Below are positions 38,794 through 48,043 of a DNA stretch of 64,000 nucleotides, piece after piece. Within the stretch, counting starts at the first letter, position 1. Every line of letters starts with the position of its first letter. Below the pieces are notes generated by a model. The model saw nothing but the letters and a program-made list of their open reading frames with translations, was not told the DNA's origin and ran no database searches. This stretch comes from Shinella sp. SUS2 (GTDB taxonomy: Bacteria; Pseudomonadota; Alphaproteobacteria; Rhizobiales; Rhizobiaceae): the NCBI RefSeq assembly GCF_001262505.1, contig NZ_KQ410724.1, forward strand, positions 384,848 to 448,847, read 5' to 3'. Both the position numbers and the translations under genes were made by a program.

Positions 38794-39738
38794 ATGCCGA
38801 AGATGACCATCATCACCCTTCTGACCGCCGCCCTTGCCGCCTTCGCCCCCCTTGCGGCGCAGGCGGAGACGCTATCCGAAAACCCGCTGCAGGGCGAAGC
38901 CGGCAAACCGGACAAGGCCGGCCACCTGACCGTGAACGGCATCGACTACTATTACGAGATCCGCGGCGAGGGCGAGCCGCTGCTCCTGCTGCATGGCGGC
39001 CTCGGTCAGATCGAGATGTTCGGCGCCAACCTCAAGACGCTGCAGGAGAAGCGCCAGGTGATCGGCGTCGATCTGCAGGGCCATGGCCGCACGCCGCTCG
39101 GCACGCGGCCGATCGATCTTCCTGCCATCGGCGCCGACATGGCCGAGCTTGTCGAAAAGCTCGGCTACGACAAGGTCGATGTGCTCGGCTATTCCTTTGG
39201 CGGCGGCGTCGCGCTGCACATGGCCGCCGTCGCGCCGGACAGAGTGCGCCGTCTCGTCATCGCCTCCGCACCCTTCGCCAGGAACGGCTTCTTCCCGGAA
39301 ATGCTGCCGCAGCAGGCGGCGGTGTCCGGGGTCATGGCCGAGATGATGAAGGAGACGCCGATGTACAAGTCCTATGCCGCCGTTGCGCCCGATGTTTCCG
39401 CGTTCCCGAAACTGCTCGATGCCATGGGGGCGGCGATGCGGGTGGACTACGACGCATCGGATGCGGTGGCCAAGCTCGCCGTGCCCGTCATGCTGGTCTT
39501 CGGCGACAGCGACATGATCCGCCCGGAACACATCGTCGAATTCTACCAGAAACTCGGCGGCGGGCTGAAGGATGCGGGCTGGATGCGGGAGCACATGTCA
39601 AAGAACCGTCTCGCCATCCTGCCGGGGCTGACGCATTACGAGATCTTTGCAGCACCCGCACTCGTCAGCACGGCCCTGCCTTTCCTCGACGGTCAGAGTA
39701 ACACGCAAAGCTGGGCCGGGCAGGTGAACGGCGAATAA
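38794..39738 (+). CDS. Secreted alpha/beta-fold hydrolase
   Basis: The 314-aa product starts with a signal peptide (MPKMTIITLLTAALAAFAPLAAQA, cut before ETLSEN), so it is periplasmic or exported. The catalytic domain has the oxyanion-hole strand LLLLHGGLGQ, nucleophile elbow GYSFGG with Ser134, acid region VFGDSDMIRPEH and the C-terminal His in PGLTHYEIF. Substrate is unknown; esterase or haloperoxidase-like activity is possible. GAGGAGACAG precedes the ATG. It is monocistronic, ending at a strong hairpin terminator. The GC-rich leader contains a GCCGGCGG/CCGCCGGC palindrome. Confidence 0.88.
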   Translation: MPKMTIITLLTAALAAFAPLAAQAETLSENPLQGEAGKPDKAGHLTVNGIDYYYEIRGEGEPLLLLHGGLGQIEMFGANLKTLQEKRQVIGVDLQGHGRTPLGTRPIDLPAIGADMAELVEKLGYDKVDVLGYSFGGGVALHMAAVAPDRVRRLVIASAPFARNGFFPEMLPQQAAVSGVMAEMMKETPMYKSYAAVAPDVSAFPKLLDAMGAAMRVDYDASDAVAKLAVPVMLVFGDSDMIRPEHIVEFYQKLGGGLKDAGWMREHMSKNRLAILPGLTHYEIFAAPALVSTALPFLDGQSNTQSWAGQVNGE

Positions 39739-39747
39739 TCGAAGACG

Positions 39748-39783
39748 AGAAGCCCGGATGCATGGGAACGCATCCGGGCTTCT
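39748..39783. terminator. Hairpin terminator after the secreted hydrolase
   Basis: AGAAGCCCGGATGC (39748-39761) pairs with GCATCCGGGCTTCT (39770-39783), 14 perfect pairs around an 8-base loop. It lies between convergent genes and could end transcription from both sides; the T-content downstream is modest. Confidence 0.7.
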
Positions 39784-39849
39784 TCGCGTCCGTGAGGCCG
39801 TCTGCCAGCGGCGGCCGCACATCGATCGACCCCAGATCGGGGGCGCCGG

Positions 39850-40026
39850 CTAGTGGCAGACGCGGACGCGTTTGATGATCAGGTTGCCGTAGTAGTCGTA
39901 GGTCTTGATCTTCTTGATGAAGCAGGTCGGCTGGTAGTCGTAGCCGTAGTAACCGGCCTGCGACGGAGCTGCGAAGCTTGCGACGGCGGTAAAGGCGATG
40001 GCGGCGGCGAGGAGGAGGTTGCGCAT
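39850..40026 (-). CDS. Small secreted protein, 58 aa
   Basis: The start at MRNLLLAAAIAFTAVASFAAPSQA is chosen because AAGGGAC lies upstream on the minus strand; the longer frame has no such site. After signal cleavage only about 34 residues remain: a Tyr/Gly-rich stretch (GYYGYDYQPTCFIKKIKTYDYYGN) followed by LIIKRVRVCH, with two Cys that could form a disulfide. Many rhizobia carry such tiny periplasmic proteins; function unknown. Its 5' leader contains a nested hairpin. Confidence 0.75.
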   Translation of the reverse strand: MRNLLLAAAIAFTAVASFAAPSQAGYYGYDYQPTCFIKKIKTYDYYGNLIIKRVRVCH

Positions 40027-40041
40027 ATCGGTGTCCCTTCT

Positions 40042-40081
40042 GGTTCGGTTGGGATGGTTCGTTCCATCCAGTGACCGAACC
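40042..40081 (-). promoter_or_regulatory. Nested hairpin in leader of the 58-aa secreted protein
   Basis: GGTTCGGT (40042-40049) pairs with ACCGAACC (40074-40081) and encloses a second stem, GGATGG (40052-40057) with CCATCC (40064-40069), around TTCGTT. The structure sits immediately before the Shine-Dalgarno of the minus-strand small gene and could be a control element in its mRNA. Confidence 0.45.
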
Positions 40082-40125
40082 TTCGCATGGGACGGTTCTG
40101 CGCGCTGTTCCATGCGGAACAGGAC

Positions 40126-40764
40126 CTATGCCAGCGTCTCCGTGAAGGCCTTCACGGTCTTCGCCATGGTGGCGAGGTGGTCGGCGGCGGAAAAGCCGGA
40201 AACGCTCTTGCGCGGCTTCAGGTCGTGGTCGCCGTCCTCCAGCCAGAAAAGGCGGATGCGCTCCGGAAGATCGTAGGCGGCAACCTCGTCCCGGGTGCCG
40301 AAGGGATCGCGCGTGCCCTGGCAGATCAGCGCCGGCGTTGCCAGCGTCATCAGATGCGCCGTGCGCAGTTGCGCAGGTTTTTCCGGCGGGTGGAACGGAT
40401 AACCGAGGCAAACGAGGCCGGCGATTCGGCCCCCGGCGAAAAGATCATCCGCCACCATGCTGGCGATGCGTCCGCCCATCGATTTGCCGCCGATGACCAG
40501 CCGTCCCTTTGCCGCCAGATCGGCGACGGCGGCGCGAAATTCCGGGTTCAGCGTTTCTGCCTTCGGTGGCGGCCGGCGGCTGCCCTGGCTGCGGCGCGCC
40601 GCCATGTAGGAAAATTCGAAGCGCGCGACGCGCAGGCCCTCGGCGGCGAGGGCATCGGCTGCCGCATTCATTGCCGCCGAATCCATCGGCGCGCCGCTGC
40701 CATGGGCAAGAAGCAGGGTAACAGCAGCGTCTTCCGGGCCCGTGAAGAGAAAGGGTGTGCTCAT
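40126..40764 (-). CDS. Alpha/beta hydrolase, KANL3/Tex30-like
   Basis: The 212-aa cytosolic protein has LLLAHGSGAPMDS (oxyanion region) and nucleophile elbow GGKSMGG with Ser95. A GTRDPFG segment supplies the probable acid and DGDHDLKPR the catalytic His. This arrangement is the bacterial KANL3/Tex30 (dienelactone-hydrolase-like) family, of unknown substrate. The gene is read in the same direction as the small ETFPASDP gene upstream. Confidence 0.88.
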   Translation of the reverse strand: MSTPFLFTGPEDAAVTLLLAHGSGAPMDSAAMNAAADALAAEGLRVARFEFSYMAARRSQGSRRPPPKAETLNPEFRAAVADLAAKGRLVIGGKSMGGRIASMVADDLFAGGRIAGLVCLGYPFHPPEKPAQLRTAHLMTLATPALICQGTRDPFGTRDEVAAYDLPERIRLFWLEDGDHDLKPRKSVSGFSAADHLATMAKTVKAFTETLA

Positions 40765-40812
40765 TGCTGTTCGGGTCTTCCTGGTCGGGGCGGGGCATGG
40801 ACGCCACGCCGT

Positions 40813-40983
40813 TCACTTGGCGTGGTCCCTTGCGTCGCCCGGAGCGATGGGATCGCTGGCGGGAAAGGTCTCTTCCAGCGCCTCTTCCAGATAGTCGTCC
40901 TGCTCGGCTTCGGCCGTCTTCCGCTTCTGCCGGGCGCGCTCTTCCTCGAGCGATGCTCTGGGACTGTCCTTTTCCGTCGGCAT
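40813..40983 (-). CDS. Small acidic ETFPASDP-motif protein, 56 aa
   Basis: The product reads MPTEKDSPRASLEEERARQK, then a charged helix and YLEEALEETFPASDPIAPGD, ending DARDHAK. GAGGGAGA lies 6 bases before the ATG on the minus strand, and the TGA stop is in frame. The (E)TFPASDP motif marks a family of very small proteins widespread in alphaproteobacteria, of unknown function. It is predicted helical then disordered, with no signal peptide. It lies 48 bases upstream of the KANL3-like hydrolase and may be co-transcribed with it. Confidence 0.75.
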   Translation of the reverse strand: MPTEKDSPRASLEEERARQKRKTAEAEQDDYLEEALEETFPASDPIAPGDARDHAK

Positions 40984-41045
40984 GGTTGGTCTCCCTCAAA
41001 GTGGCCTGCGCCTAAGATAGGGTGTTTTTCCACCCGGGCGAGGGG

Positions 41046-42038
41046 TCAGTTTTCCGGTAGCGCCAGTTCGGCGATGACGGGCAGGTGGTTGGACCCGAAG
41101 TTAGGGCCGACGCGGCGCGCCCGCACCGAGATATCCGGGGAGACGGCGATATGGTCGATCGACGCCCCGATATAGGCGACCGTCTCGATTCTCTGGCTGA
41201 ACCGCGTGGCGGGCTGCAGCCAGCCGCCCGCGGTGGAGGCAAGGCCGGCCTGCTTGAGGAAGGTGCGGAAGAAGGGCGACCAGGTCGGCGTGTTCCAGTC
41301 GCCAGCGACGATGACCGGCGCTCTTTCGAGATCGCCGCGCACCGCATCGGCAGCGGCCGAAAGATAGGCATTGCGATCGCGCCACTGCCAGAGCCGGCGC
41401 GGTGTTTCGGGATGGAAGGCATAGAGGAAGAGCGGCTTGCCGCGCATGTCCAGTTCCATTCGCAGCGGCTGCTTGTAGGCGCGCTCCTCGGTAAAGGCAC
41501 GTTTCAGCTCGGTCTCCGCGCGGATCGGCAGGCTGGAGAAGACCTTGATGGCATCGCGCTCGCGCGCATCCGAGCTGCTTTCGTAGGGATAGAGGCCGGC
41601 CGCGGACAGGGCCTGCTCCCAGCGCGCGGTCGTCTCTTCCAGAACGACGATATCGGGCTTTTCCGCGCGCAGCAGTGCGATGAAGACGGCCGGATCCTCT
41701 TCGTTCTCCACGAAGAGATTGGCGGTCAGCACCTTCAGGCCGCCGGTGGCGGCAGAGGTGCGGGCGGTCGGCACGTCGGCGGCGGGGATCAGCGCCACCG
41801 CAAGGCCGACCCCGGCGATCACGATCGCCTTCATACGGCGCGTCACCAGCGCCGCAACGACAAGCAGGCTGCCGGCGGCGATGATATAGGGCCAGGCGAA
41901 GGTGAGGAGATCGACGAGCCAGAACCGGTCGGCGGCCAGCACGACGATGCTGACGGCGAAGAGATAGGCAATGACGCCCGGCAGGACGAGCACGCGGTAC
42001 GTCAGGGCAATCGGCCCACGGCGCGGTGCTATCGGCAT
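41046..42038 (-). CDS. Membrane-anchored endonuclease/exonuclease/phosphatase-family protein
   Basis: I chose the ATG giving MPIAPRRGPIALTYRV (330 aa), as AAGGAAC lies 7 bases upstream; an ATG six codons earlier is possible. Three hydrophobic segments fill residues 12-90, then an EEP catalytic domain, probably on the periplasmic side: LTANLFVENEE, VLEETT (metal-binding Glu), GDWNTPTW (Asp/Asn), SIDHIAV and the terminal SNHLPVIAEL with catalytic His. Substrate could be a phosphodiester (nucleic acid or lipid) or sugar phosphate; not determinable here. Confidence 0.88.
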   Translation of the reverse strand: MPIAPRRGPIALTYRVLVLPGVIAYLFAVSIVVLAADRFWLVDLLTFAWPYIIAAGSLLVVAALVTRRMKAIVIAGVGLAVALIPAADVPTARTSAATGGLKVLTANLFVENEEDPAVFIALLRAEKPDIVVLEETTARWEQALSAAGLYPYESSSDARERDAIKVFSSLPIRAETELKRAFTEERAYKQPLRMELDMRGKPLFLYAFHPETPRRLWQWRDRNAYLSAAADAVRGDLERAPVIVAGDWNTPTWSPFFRTFLKQAGLASTAGGWLQPATRFSQRIETVAYIGASIDHIAVSPDISVRARRVGPNFGSNHLPVIAELALPEN

Positions 42039-42771
42039 CGACTGTTCCTTCTGCATCACGGGATTCGGGTCAGGTCGATTCCCGTAACGGGAGGATTGCA
42101 TGTACCCTGCGCATCCCGTGACGGCAATGATATCGTGGAAGGCGGCGCGTACAGGCGCGGAAAAGTTTGCGTCGGCGGCCAGCGCTCGCGCGAAAACGCA
42201 CGTCGGCATTCCCGCGCATGGGAGCCGGGTTTTGCCTGGTGTTTCGGACGGGGCGCTGGAAGGTGCCGCATCTGAAAGTATGTGTATGGCGCCTTTCAGC
42301 GCCCCGTTCAGCGGTTTTTGCCCGCAACTCCGGTCCCTCTGCAAAGGCCGGGATGGTGGATGGTGCTCGTCGGTTTCCGGAAGGAGGCTGTTTCCGTTCT
42401 GTCATCCGCCATCGCGCGCCATGGCGATGGCGGACGGAAGGTTTTGCCTTCCGGGCGGTCTCATCCCGGCGGACGATGCCGACGCATCCGCCAGACCGGC
42501 CCCCTTGTGTGCCGCACAGGCACGCCCGGCGCGCCGTTCGGGGCATGAAGCGGAAGGCTCGGTCCGACGCCCGCCGCTTCCCCCGTGTCGCCGGAGGGAG
42601 ACCATTTTCCGCAGGCCCCTTGGGCGACGGCCTACGTCCGTCCCTCGCCAAAAGCGCCGACCCCGCCTCGCCACGACGCCTCGCGGTGTATCCGTGGCGG
42701 GATCGGGGATTGTAGGCACGAATGAAGGAGGCGGGGAAAATGCGGGGGCGGGTTTTCTGCGAAGGTCGGGC
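42039..42771. other. Gene-free stretch between nrdJ and the EEP-family gene
   Basis: About 0.73 kb, GC-rich, without a convincing gene. Long frames on both strands are rich in Pro, Arg, Gly and Ser, show no recognisable domain and lack Shine-Dalgarno sequences. Several local dyads occur, such as CCGCCATCGCGCGCCATGGCGATGGCGG near 42408-42435. It may be decayed coding DNA, a long 5' region for the EEP gene, or hold an unrecognised RNA. Confidence 0.4.
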
Positions 42772-42801
42772 AAAAAAATACCCCGGCAAACTGCCGGGGT
42801 A
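42772..42801 (-). terminator. Intrinsic terminator after nrdJ
   Basis: Read on the minus strand, TACCCCGGCA (42801-42792) pairs with TGCCGGGGTA (42788-42779) around a 3-base loop and is followed by seven T. It lies 33 bases after the nrdJ stop. Confidence 0.9.
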
Positions 42802-42833
42802 CCGTGTTTCGTTATTGGCCTGTGCCGGCAGCC

Positions 42834-45800
42834 TTAGCTGCAGCCGCTTGTCGCGCCGCAGGTGTCGCACTTCTCGCAGGTGCCGTTGCGCACCATCGTG
42901 AAGTTCTGGCACTCCGAGCACATGTTGCCGGTGTAGCCCTGCGCGATGGAGCGCATGCGGCGTTCGTTTTCCAGCTTCTTGGCATCGGCCTTGGCGCTGG
43001 CGGCTTCGGCGGCGGCCTTGTCGGAGAAGAGGGCGGTGACGCTCTGGGCGCCTTCATCCGCGACCTCTTCTGCGATTTCTTCCGCAAGCTCAGTCGCGCG
43101 CTCCTCGTAATCGCGCTTGAAGGCGACGATTTCGTGGGTGGAGATCGCCGTCGTCGGCTCGATCTTGCGGGCGGCATTGCCGGCGAACGAGGTGACGTTG
43201 CTGCCGGAAGACGCCTTGGCGGGGGCGGCGGTGGCCGCGCCCTTCGGCTCGGAGAGCTGGCGCTCGCCGCCCTGGCCGCCCTGGATCAGCGTCGGCTTGT
43301 GGCCGCGCGTCCAGCCGGTCGAGAACGGGTTGGTCTTGCCTTCCTGGATGCCCTTGCCGAGCGCCGTGTTCGAGAAGTCCGACTGGTCGACATGCGCGAG
43401 GTCGTGACGGCCGAGATAGGAAACGGCGAGTTCGCGGAAGACGTAGTCGAGGATCGACGTCGCGTTCTTGATCGCGTCGTTGCCCTGGACCATGCCGGCC
43501 GGCTCGAACTTGGTGAAGGTGAAGGCCTCCACATATTCCTCGAGCGGCACGCCATACTGGAGACCCAGCGAGATGGCGATGGCAAAATTGTTCATCATCG
43601 CACGGAAGGCGGCGCCTTCCTTGTGCATATCGATGAAGATCTCGCCGAGGCGGCCATCGCCGAATTCGCCGGTGCGCAGATAGACCTTGTGTCCGCCGAC
43701 GACGGCCTTCTGGGTGTAGCCTTGGCGACGGTTCGGCAGTTTTTCCCGGTCGCGCACGACGCGTTCGATGATCTTCTCGACGATCTTTTCCGTGACCGTG
43801 ACAGCCTGGGCAGCCGCCGGAGCGGCGACCAGGGCTTCCACTGCATCGTCCTCGTCGTTCTCGTCCTCGATCAGCGAGGCGTTGAGCGGCTGGGAGAGCT
43901 TGGAACCGTCGCGGTAGAGGGCGTTGGCCTTCAGCGCGAGCTTCCAGGACAGCATGTAGGCGTTTTTGCAATCCTCGACGGTCGCCTCGTTCGGCATGTT
44001 GATCGTCTTGGAGATGGCGCCCGAGATGAACGGCTGGGCGGCCGCCATCATGCGGATGTGGCTTTCGACCGAGAGGTAGCGTTTGCCGATCTTGCCGCAG
44101 GGATTGGCGCAATCGAAGACCGGCAGGTGCTCCTTCTTGAGGAAGGGTGCGCCTTCGAGGGTCATCGCACCGCAAACGTGGATGTTGGCGGCTTCGATGT
44201 CCTTCTTCGAGAAGCCGATATGCTCCAGGAGGTTGAAGGACATGTCGGAAAGCTGCTCGTCCGAGACCTTCAGCACGTCCTTCAGGAAGTCGGCGCCGAG
44301 CGTCCACTGGTTGAAGGCGAACTTGATGTCGAAGGCGGACTTCAGGCCGGCATTGACGGCTTCGATCTTGTCATCCGGAAAACCCTTGGCCTTCAGAGAG
44401 CCGGGGTTGACGGCGGGCGCCTGATTGAAGTTGCCATGGCCGACCGCATAGGCCTCGATCTCGGCGATCTGGCTTTCCGAATAGCCGAGCGTGCGCAGCG
44501 CTTCCGGAACGGCGCGGTTGATGATCTTGAAGTAACCGCCGCCGGCGAGCTTCTTGAATTTCACCAGCGCGAAGTCGGGCTCGATGCCGGTCGTGTCGCA
44601 GTCCATGACGAGGCCGATCGTGCCGGTCGGCGCGATGACGGTCGTCTGGGCGTTGCGGTAGCCGTGCTTTTCGCCGAGGTCGACGGCCTTGTCCCAGGCA
44701 GCCTTGGCGTGGACGATCAGGGTCTGGTCCGGGCACTCGCCATGAATGAGGGCGACCGGGTTGACCGAGAGGGCCTCATAGCCGGTGGTTTCGCCATAGG
44801 CGGCACGACGGTGGTTGCGCATGACGCGCAGCATGTTGTCGCGGTTCGGCTCGAAGTTCGGGAACGGGCCGAGCTCGCTCGCCATTTCGGCGGAGGTCGC
44901 ATAGGAGACGCCCGTCATGATGGCGGTCAGCGCACCGGCAATGGCGCGGCCTTCCGTCGAATCGTACGGAATGCCCGAGGACATCAGGAGGCCGCCGATA
45001 TTGGCGTAGCCGAGGCCGAGCGTGCGGTACTCGTAGGAGCGCTCGGCGATCTGGCGCGAGGGAAACTGCGCCATCATGACCGAGACTTCGAGCACGATGG
45101 TCCAGAGGCGGACGGCGTGTTCGTAGTCGGCGATGTTGATGTTCTTGGTGGCCGCATCCTTGAACTGAAGCAGGTTCAGTGAGGCGAGGTTGCAGGCGGT
45201 GTCGTCGAGGAACATGTATTCCGAGCACGGGTTCGAGGCGCGGATCGGGCCCGCGGCCGGCGAGGTGTGCCAGTCGTTCATCGTCGTGTTGAAGTGCAGG
45301 CCCGGATCGGCCGATGCCCAGGCGGCGTAGGAGATCTGCTCCCAGAGGTCGCGGGCCTTCAGCGTCTTCATGACCTTGCCGTCCTTGCGGGCGGTGAGGT
45401 TCCAGTCGCCGTCATTCTCCACGGCGCGCAGGAAGTCGTCCTTCAGCGAAACCGAGTTGTTGGAGTTCTGGCCGGAGACGGTGAGGTAGGCTTCCGAATC
45501 CCAGTCCGTATCGTAGGTCTTGAACTCGAGGTCCTTGTAGCCCTGCTTGGCGAACTGGATGACGCGCTTGATGTAGTTTTCCGGAACCTGGCTCTTCTTG
45601 GCAGCGCGGATTTCGCGCTTGAGGGCCGGGTTTTCCGCCGGGTCGTAGCAACGGTCGCCCTCGGCCGAGCAGTTGACGCAGGCCTTCATGATGGCCTTGA
45701 GGTGGCCGGCGACGATCTTGGAGCCGGTGACGAGGGCCGCCACCTTCTGCTCTTCCTTGACCTTCCAGTTGATGTAGGCCTCGATATCCGGGTGGTCGAT

Positions 45801-46652
45801 ATCGACCACGACCATCTTGGCCGCACGGCGCGTCGTGCCGCCGGACTTGATGGCGCCCGCCGCACGGTCGCCGATCTTCAGGAAGCTCATCAGGCCGGAG
45901 GAGCGGCCGCCGCCCGACAGCTTTTCGCCTTCGCCGCGCAGATGGGAGAAGTTGGAGCCGGTGCCCGAGCCGTACTTGAACAGGCGGGCTTCACGCACCC
46001 ACAGGTCCATGATGCCGTTTTCGTTGACGAGGTCGTCCTCGACCGACTGGATGAAGCAGGCATGCGGCTGGGGATGCTCGTAGGCGGACTTGGACTTGAC
46101 GAGCTTGCCCGTGAAGGGGTCGACATAGAAATGGCCCTGGCCGGGTCCGTCGATGCCATAGGCCCAGTGCAGGCCGGTGTTGAACCACTGCGGCGAGTTC
46201 GGGGCGACGCGCTGCGTGGCGAGCATATAGGCGAGTTCGTCCTTGAAGGCGGCAGCGTCTTCTTCGGAAGCGAAATACTTGCCCTTCCAGCCCCAGTAGG
46301 TCCAGGTGCCGGCGAGACGGTCAAAAACCTGGCGCGCGTCGGTTTCCGAGCCGAAGCGCTCACCCTCGGGGAGCGCCTTCAAGGCTTCGGTATCCGGCAC
46401 GGAGCGCCACAGGAACGAGGGAACGTCGTTTTCCTCGACCTTCTTCAGGCGCGCAGGCACGCCCGCCTTGCGGAAGTATTTCTGCGCGAGGATATCGGCG
46501 GCGACCTGGGAGAACTGGGCCGGCACGTCGATATCCGCGAGGCGGAAGACGATGGAACCATCCGGGTTCTTGATTTCGCTGGTGGCCTTGCGGAATTCGA
46601 TCTCCGCATAGGCCGACTGGCCAGGTTTGGTGAAACGACGTTCTATGCGCAT
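42834..46652 (-). CDS. nrdJ: Vitamin B12-dependent (class II) ribonucleotide reductase
   Basis: NrdJ makes deoxyribonucleotides from ribonucleotides with adenosylcobalamin as radical source, working with or without oxygen. The 1272-aa product has the active-site block [22 protein letters not shown] (Asn-x-Cys-x-Glu), [45 protein letters not shown] and a C-terminal zinc-ribbon tail (CSECQN...[14 protein letters not shown]) that carries the redox Cys pair reactivating the active site. Length fits the large alphaproteobacterial form. An NrdR-like palindrome lies upstream. No class I genes are in the window, so it could be the main reductase. Confidence 0.98.
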   Translation of the reverse strand: MRIERRFTKPGQSAYAEIEFRKATSEIKNPDGSIVFRLADIDVPAQFSQVAADILAQKYFRKAGVPARLKKVEENDVPSFLWRSVPDTEALKALPEGERFGSETDARQVFDRLAGTWTYWGWKGKYFASEEDAAAFKDELAYMLATQRVAPNSPQWFNTGLHWAYGIDGPGQGHFYVDPFTGKLVKSKSAYEHPQPHACFIQSVEDDLVNENGIMDLWVREARLFKYGSGTGSNFSHLRGEGEKLSGGGRSSGLMSFLKIGDRAAGAIKSGGTTRRAAKMVVVDIDHPDIEAYINWKVKEEQKVAALVTGSKIVAGHLKAIMKACVNCSAEGDRCYDPAENPALKREIRAAKKSQVPENYIKRVIQFAKQGYKDLEFKTYDTDWDSEAYLTVSGQNSNNSVSLKDDFLRAVENDGDWNLTARKDGKVMKTLKARDLWEQISYAAWASADPGLHFNTTMNDWHTSPAAGPIRASNPCSEYMFLDDTACNLASLNLLQFKDAATKNINIADYEHAVRLWTIVLEVSVMMAQFPSRQIAERSYEYRTLGLGYANIGGLLMSSGIPYDSTEGRAIAGALTAIMTGVSYATSAEMASELGPFPNFEPNRDNMLRVMRNHRRAAYGETTGYEALSVNPVALIHGECPDQTLIVHAKAAWDKAVDLGEKHGYRNAQTTVIAPTGTIGLVMDCDTTGIEPDFALVKFKKLAGGGYFKIINRAVPEALRTLGYSESQIAEIEAYAVGHGNFNQAPAVNPGSLKAKGFPDDKIEAVNAGLKSAFDIKFAFNQWTLGADFLKDVLKVSDEQLSDMSFNLLEHIGFSKKDIEAANIHVCGAMTLEGAPFLKKEHLPVFDCANPCGKIGKRYLSVESHIRMMAAAQPFISGAISKTINMPNEATVEDCKNAYMLSWKLALKANALYRDGSKLSQPLNASLIEDENDEDDAVEALVAAPAAAQAVTVTEKIVEKIIERVVRDREKLPNRRQGYTQKAVVGGHKVYLRTGEFGDGRLGEIFIDMHKEGAAFRAMMNNFAIAISLGLQYGVPLEEYVEAFTFTKFEPAGMVQGNDAIKNATSILDYVFRELAVSYLGRHDLAHVDQSDFSNTALGKGIQEGKTNPFSTGWTRGHKPTLIQGGQGGERQLSEPKGAATAAPAKASSGSNVTSFAGNAARKIEPTTAISTHEIVAFKRDYEERATELAEEIAEEVADEGAQSVTALFSDKAAAEAASAKADAKKLENERRMRSIAQGYTGNMCSECQNFTMVRNGTCEKCDTCGATSGCS

Positions 46653-46808
46653 TGTCCGTTGTCCTTCGCTGCCGCATCCTGCCTCAAAACAGGGCGCAAA
46701 TTATCCCCGTCCGGCCGCAACTGCTTGCAGCCAGCCCAAATCGTCCAGTCCGTGCGGGAAAGCCGATCGATCTCGGCCTCCTGTATCTTGTGCTGAGTAT
46801 GGCTGCAA

Positions 46809-46824
46809 ATACTAAATATAGTAT
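46809..46824 (-). promoter_or_regulatory. NrdR-box-like palindrome upstream of nrdJ
   Basis: On the minus strand the site reads ATACTATATTTAGTAT, matching the NrdR-box consensus ACACTATATATAGTGT at 13 of 16 positions. It is about 160 bases before the nrdJ start in a 625-base non-coding gap. NrdR usually binds two boxes about 31 bases apart; only one good box is seen (a poor second lies at 46785-46800). Repression of nrd genes by NrdR is known; use of this site is inferred. The rest of the gap holds no gene, only AT-richer DNA with DnaA-box-like 9-mers. Confidence 0.5.
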
Positions 46825-47277
46825 CAACAGGTTCTTTTTTCCAGCCCAGTCGGCTGCGTTGGCGTCTCAGGAAAACGAGCGCGAAAAAACCCGTGCAGCG
46901 AGCGGATCATCCACCCGGCCACATGCGCATGATACGCGATTTCATGATGAGAACCGACCTCGTAACACTACGGTCCAGTCGCCGCCGCAACTTGGATTTC
47001 ATTAACCTCATCTGGCCGATTCCCGTCAAGGGCTGGTTTATGAAGGAAGTTTGAACGCTACATCTTGTGCCTGCCGGCTGTGGAAAACGGGGACGATGCC
47101 GGACGCCTGAAAAATCAGCGGGTTCGGGGCAAAAGCATAGGCGGCGCTGCACGCGACTGTGGAAAAGCGAGAAAAATTACAGGTAAATTTAGAGGGTCTT
47201 TTCCATCCCACGACTTCAGGGAATAGCCATCCGGGCGGAGTTGTGATCCGTGGATAAAGTGATTCCCTTCCGTAACG

Positions 47278-47859
47278 TCAAAGCGCGTCGAGATTGACCC
47301 CGACGGTGATGGCGCCGATGACGGTGCCGGTCGCCGGATCGCGGATCGGCAGGCTCGCCTGGGACTGCATGAGCTGGGTGGAGTCGTCCCGGTCCGGCTC
47401 ATCGATGTGAAGATGGCCGGTGCGGAAGCTCTTCTGCCACTTCGCCTCGTCGCCCTGCCAGTAGTCGGAGGTGATGTCGCTCTGGCCGACATTCAGGCCG
47501 CGGTTGTCCATCACGAAGATTTCGGTGATGAGGCCTTCCGCCGCGCGCTGGCGGCCCTTGAGATAGAGCGAGAGGGGATTGGAGAGCTGCGCCTCGATCA
47601 TCGGGCGGTCGGCGCGTGAGAGCTCGCTGCGCCAGCGGGCGTCGAGATCGTCGATCTCCGCCTGGCTGAGCCCGGCATGGGCGGCATTCTGGGCGATGAT
47701 GGCATTGAGGATCGCCGGCTCGTCCAGCCAGGGGCGGACGCTCTCGTCGATGAATTCGGCGACCGCGGTGGTCCGCACGTCCTGCTGCGCGACGGCCTTT
47801 GCGCCGAAGACGAGCGCGCCGGTGAGAACTGCCGCGAATGCCGGCCTTGCGTAGCGCAT
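47278..47859 (-). CDS. Periplasmic Cache/PDC-like sensor-domain protein
   Basis: The start MRYARPAFAAVLTGALVFGAKAVAQ is chosen because GGGAGG is well spaced for it; an ATG three codons earlier is nearly on top of that site. A signal peptide leads to a 165-residue domain typical of extracytoplasmic PDC/Cache folds (EGLITEIFVMDNRGLNVGQSDITSDYWQGDEAKW then LPIRDPATGTVIGAITVGVNLDAL). No transmembrane or output domain follows, so it would be a free periplasmic binding domain. Partner and ligand are unknown; no receptor gene is adjacent. Confidence 0.78.
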   Translation of the reverse strand: MRYARPAFAAVLTGALVFGAKAVAQQDVRTTAVAEFIDESVRPWLDEPAILNAIIAQNAAHAGLSQAEIDDLDARWRSELSRADRPMIEAQLSNPLSLYLKGRQRAAEGLITEIFVMDNRGLNVGQSDITSDYWQGDEAKWQKSFRTGHLHIDEPDRDDSTQLMQSQASLPIRDPATGTVIGAITVGVNLDAL

Positions 47860-48043
47860 CCGTGCCATGCCTCCCGTCACCGCGCCGATGCGGTGAACAT
47901 AAGCACTATCTTTGGCAGGAATTGCGGAAAGATTAAGCCGGCGGGTACGCTTGCGCATCCACCGGCCATCGACGAAAAAAATGCCAAATCAGTATGTTGT
48001 GTCGCAACCTGAAGGACGTTTCACGCTGCCGCGGATAGAGGGC

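Noticed and set aside
40105..40122. CTGTTCC-ATGC-GGAACAG hairpin just after the KANL3-like hydrolase as a terminator
   Set aside because: Seven pairs with no T-run on the minus strand; too weak to call.
42070..42921. Frames of 180-280 codons on both strands between nrdJ and the EEP-family gene
   Set aside because: Composition is Pro/Arg/Gly-rich with no domain; one of them runs through the nrdJ terminator and into nrdJ itself.
46653..46960. A cobalamin riboswitch in front of nrdJ
   Set aside because: I looked for the conserved B12-box and core pairing on the minus strand upstream of nrdJ and found none; only the NrdR-like palindrome stands out.
46652..47005. A 117-codon plus-strand frame in the nrdJ upstream gap
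   Set aside because: It covers the nrdJ promoter region, has no domain, no Shine-Dalgarno and low-complexity composition.
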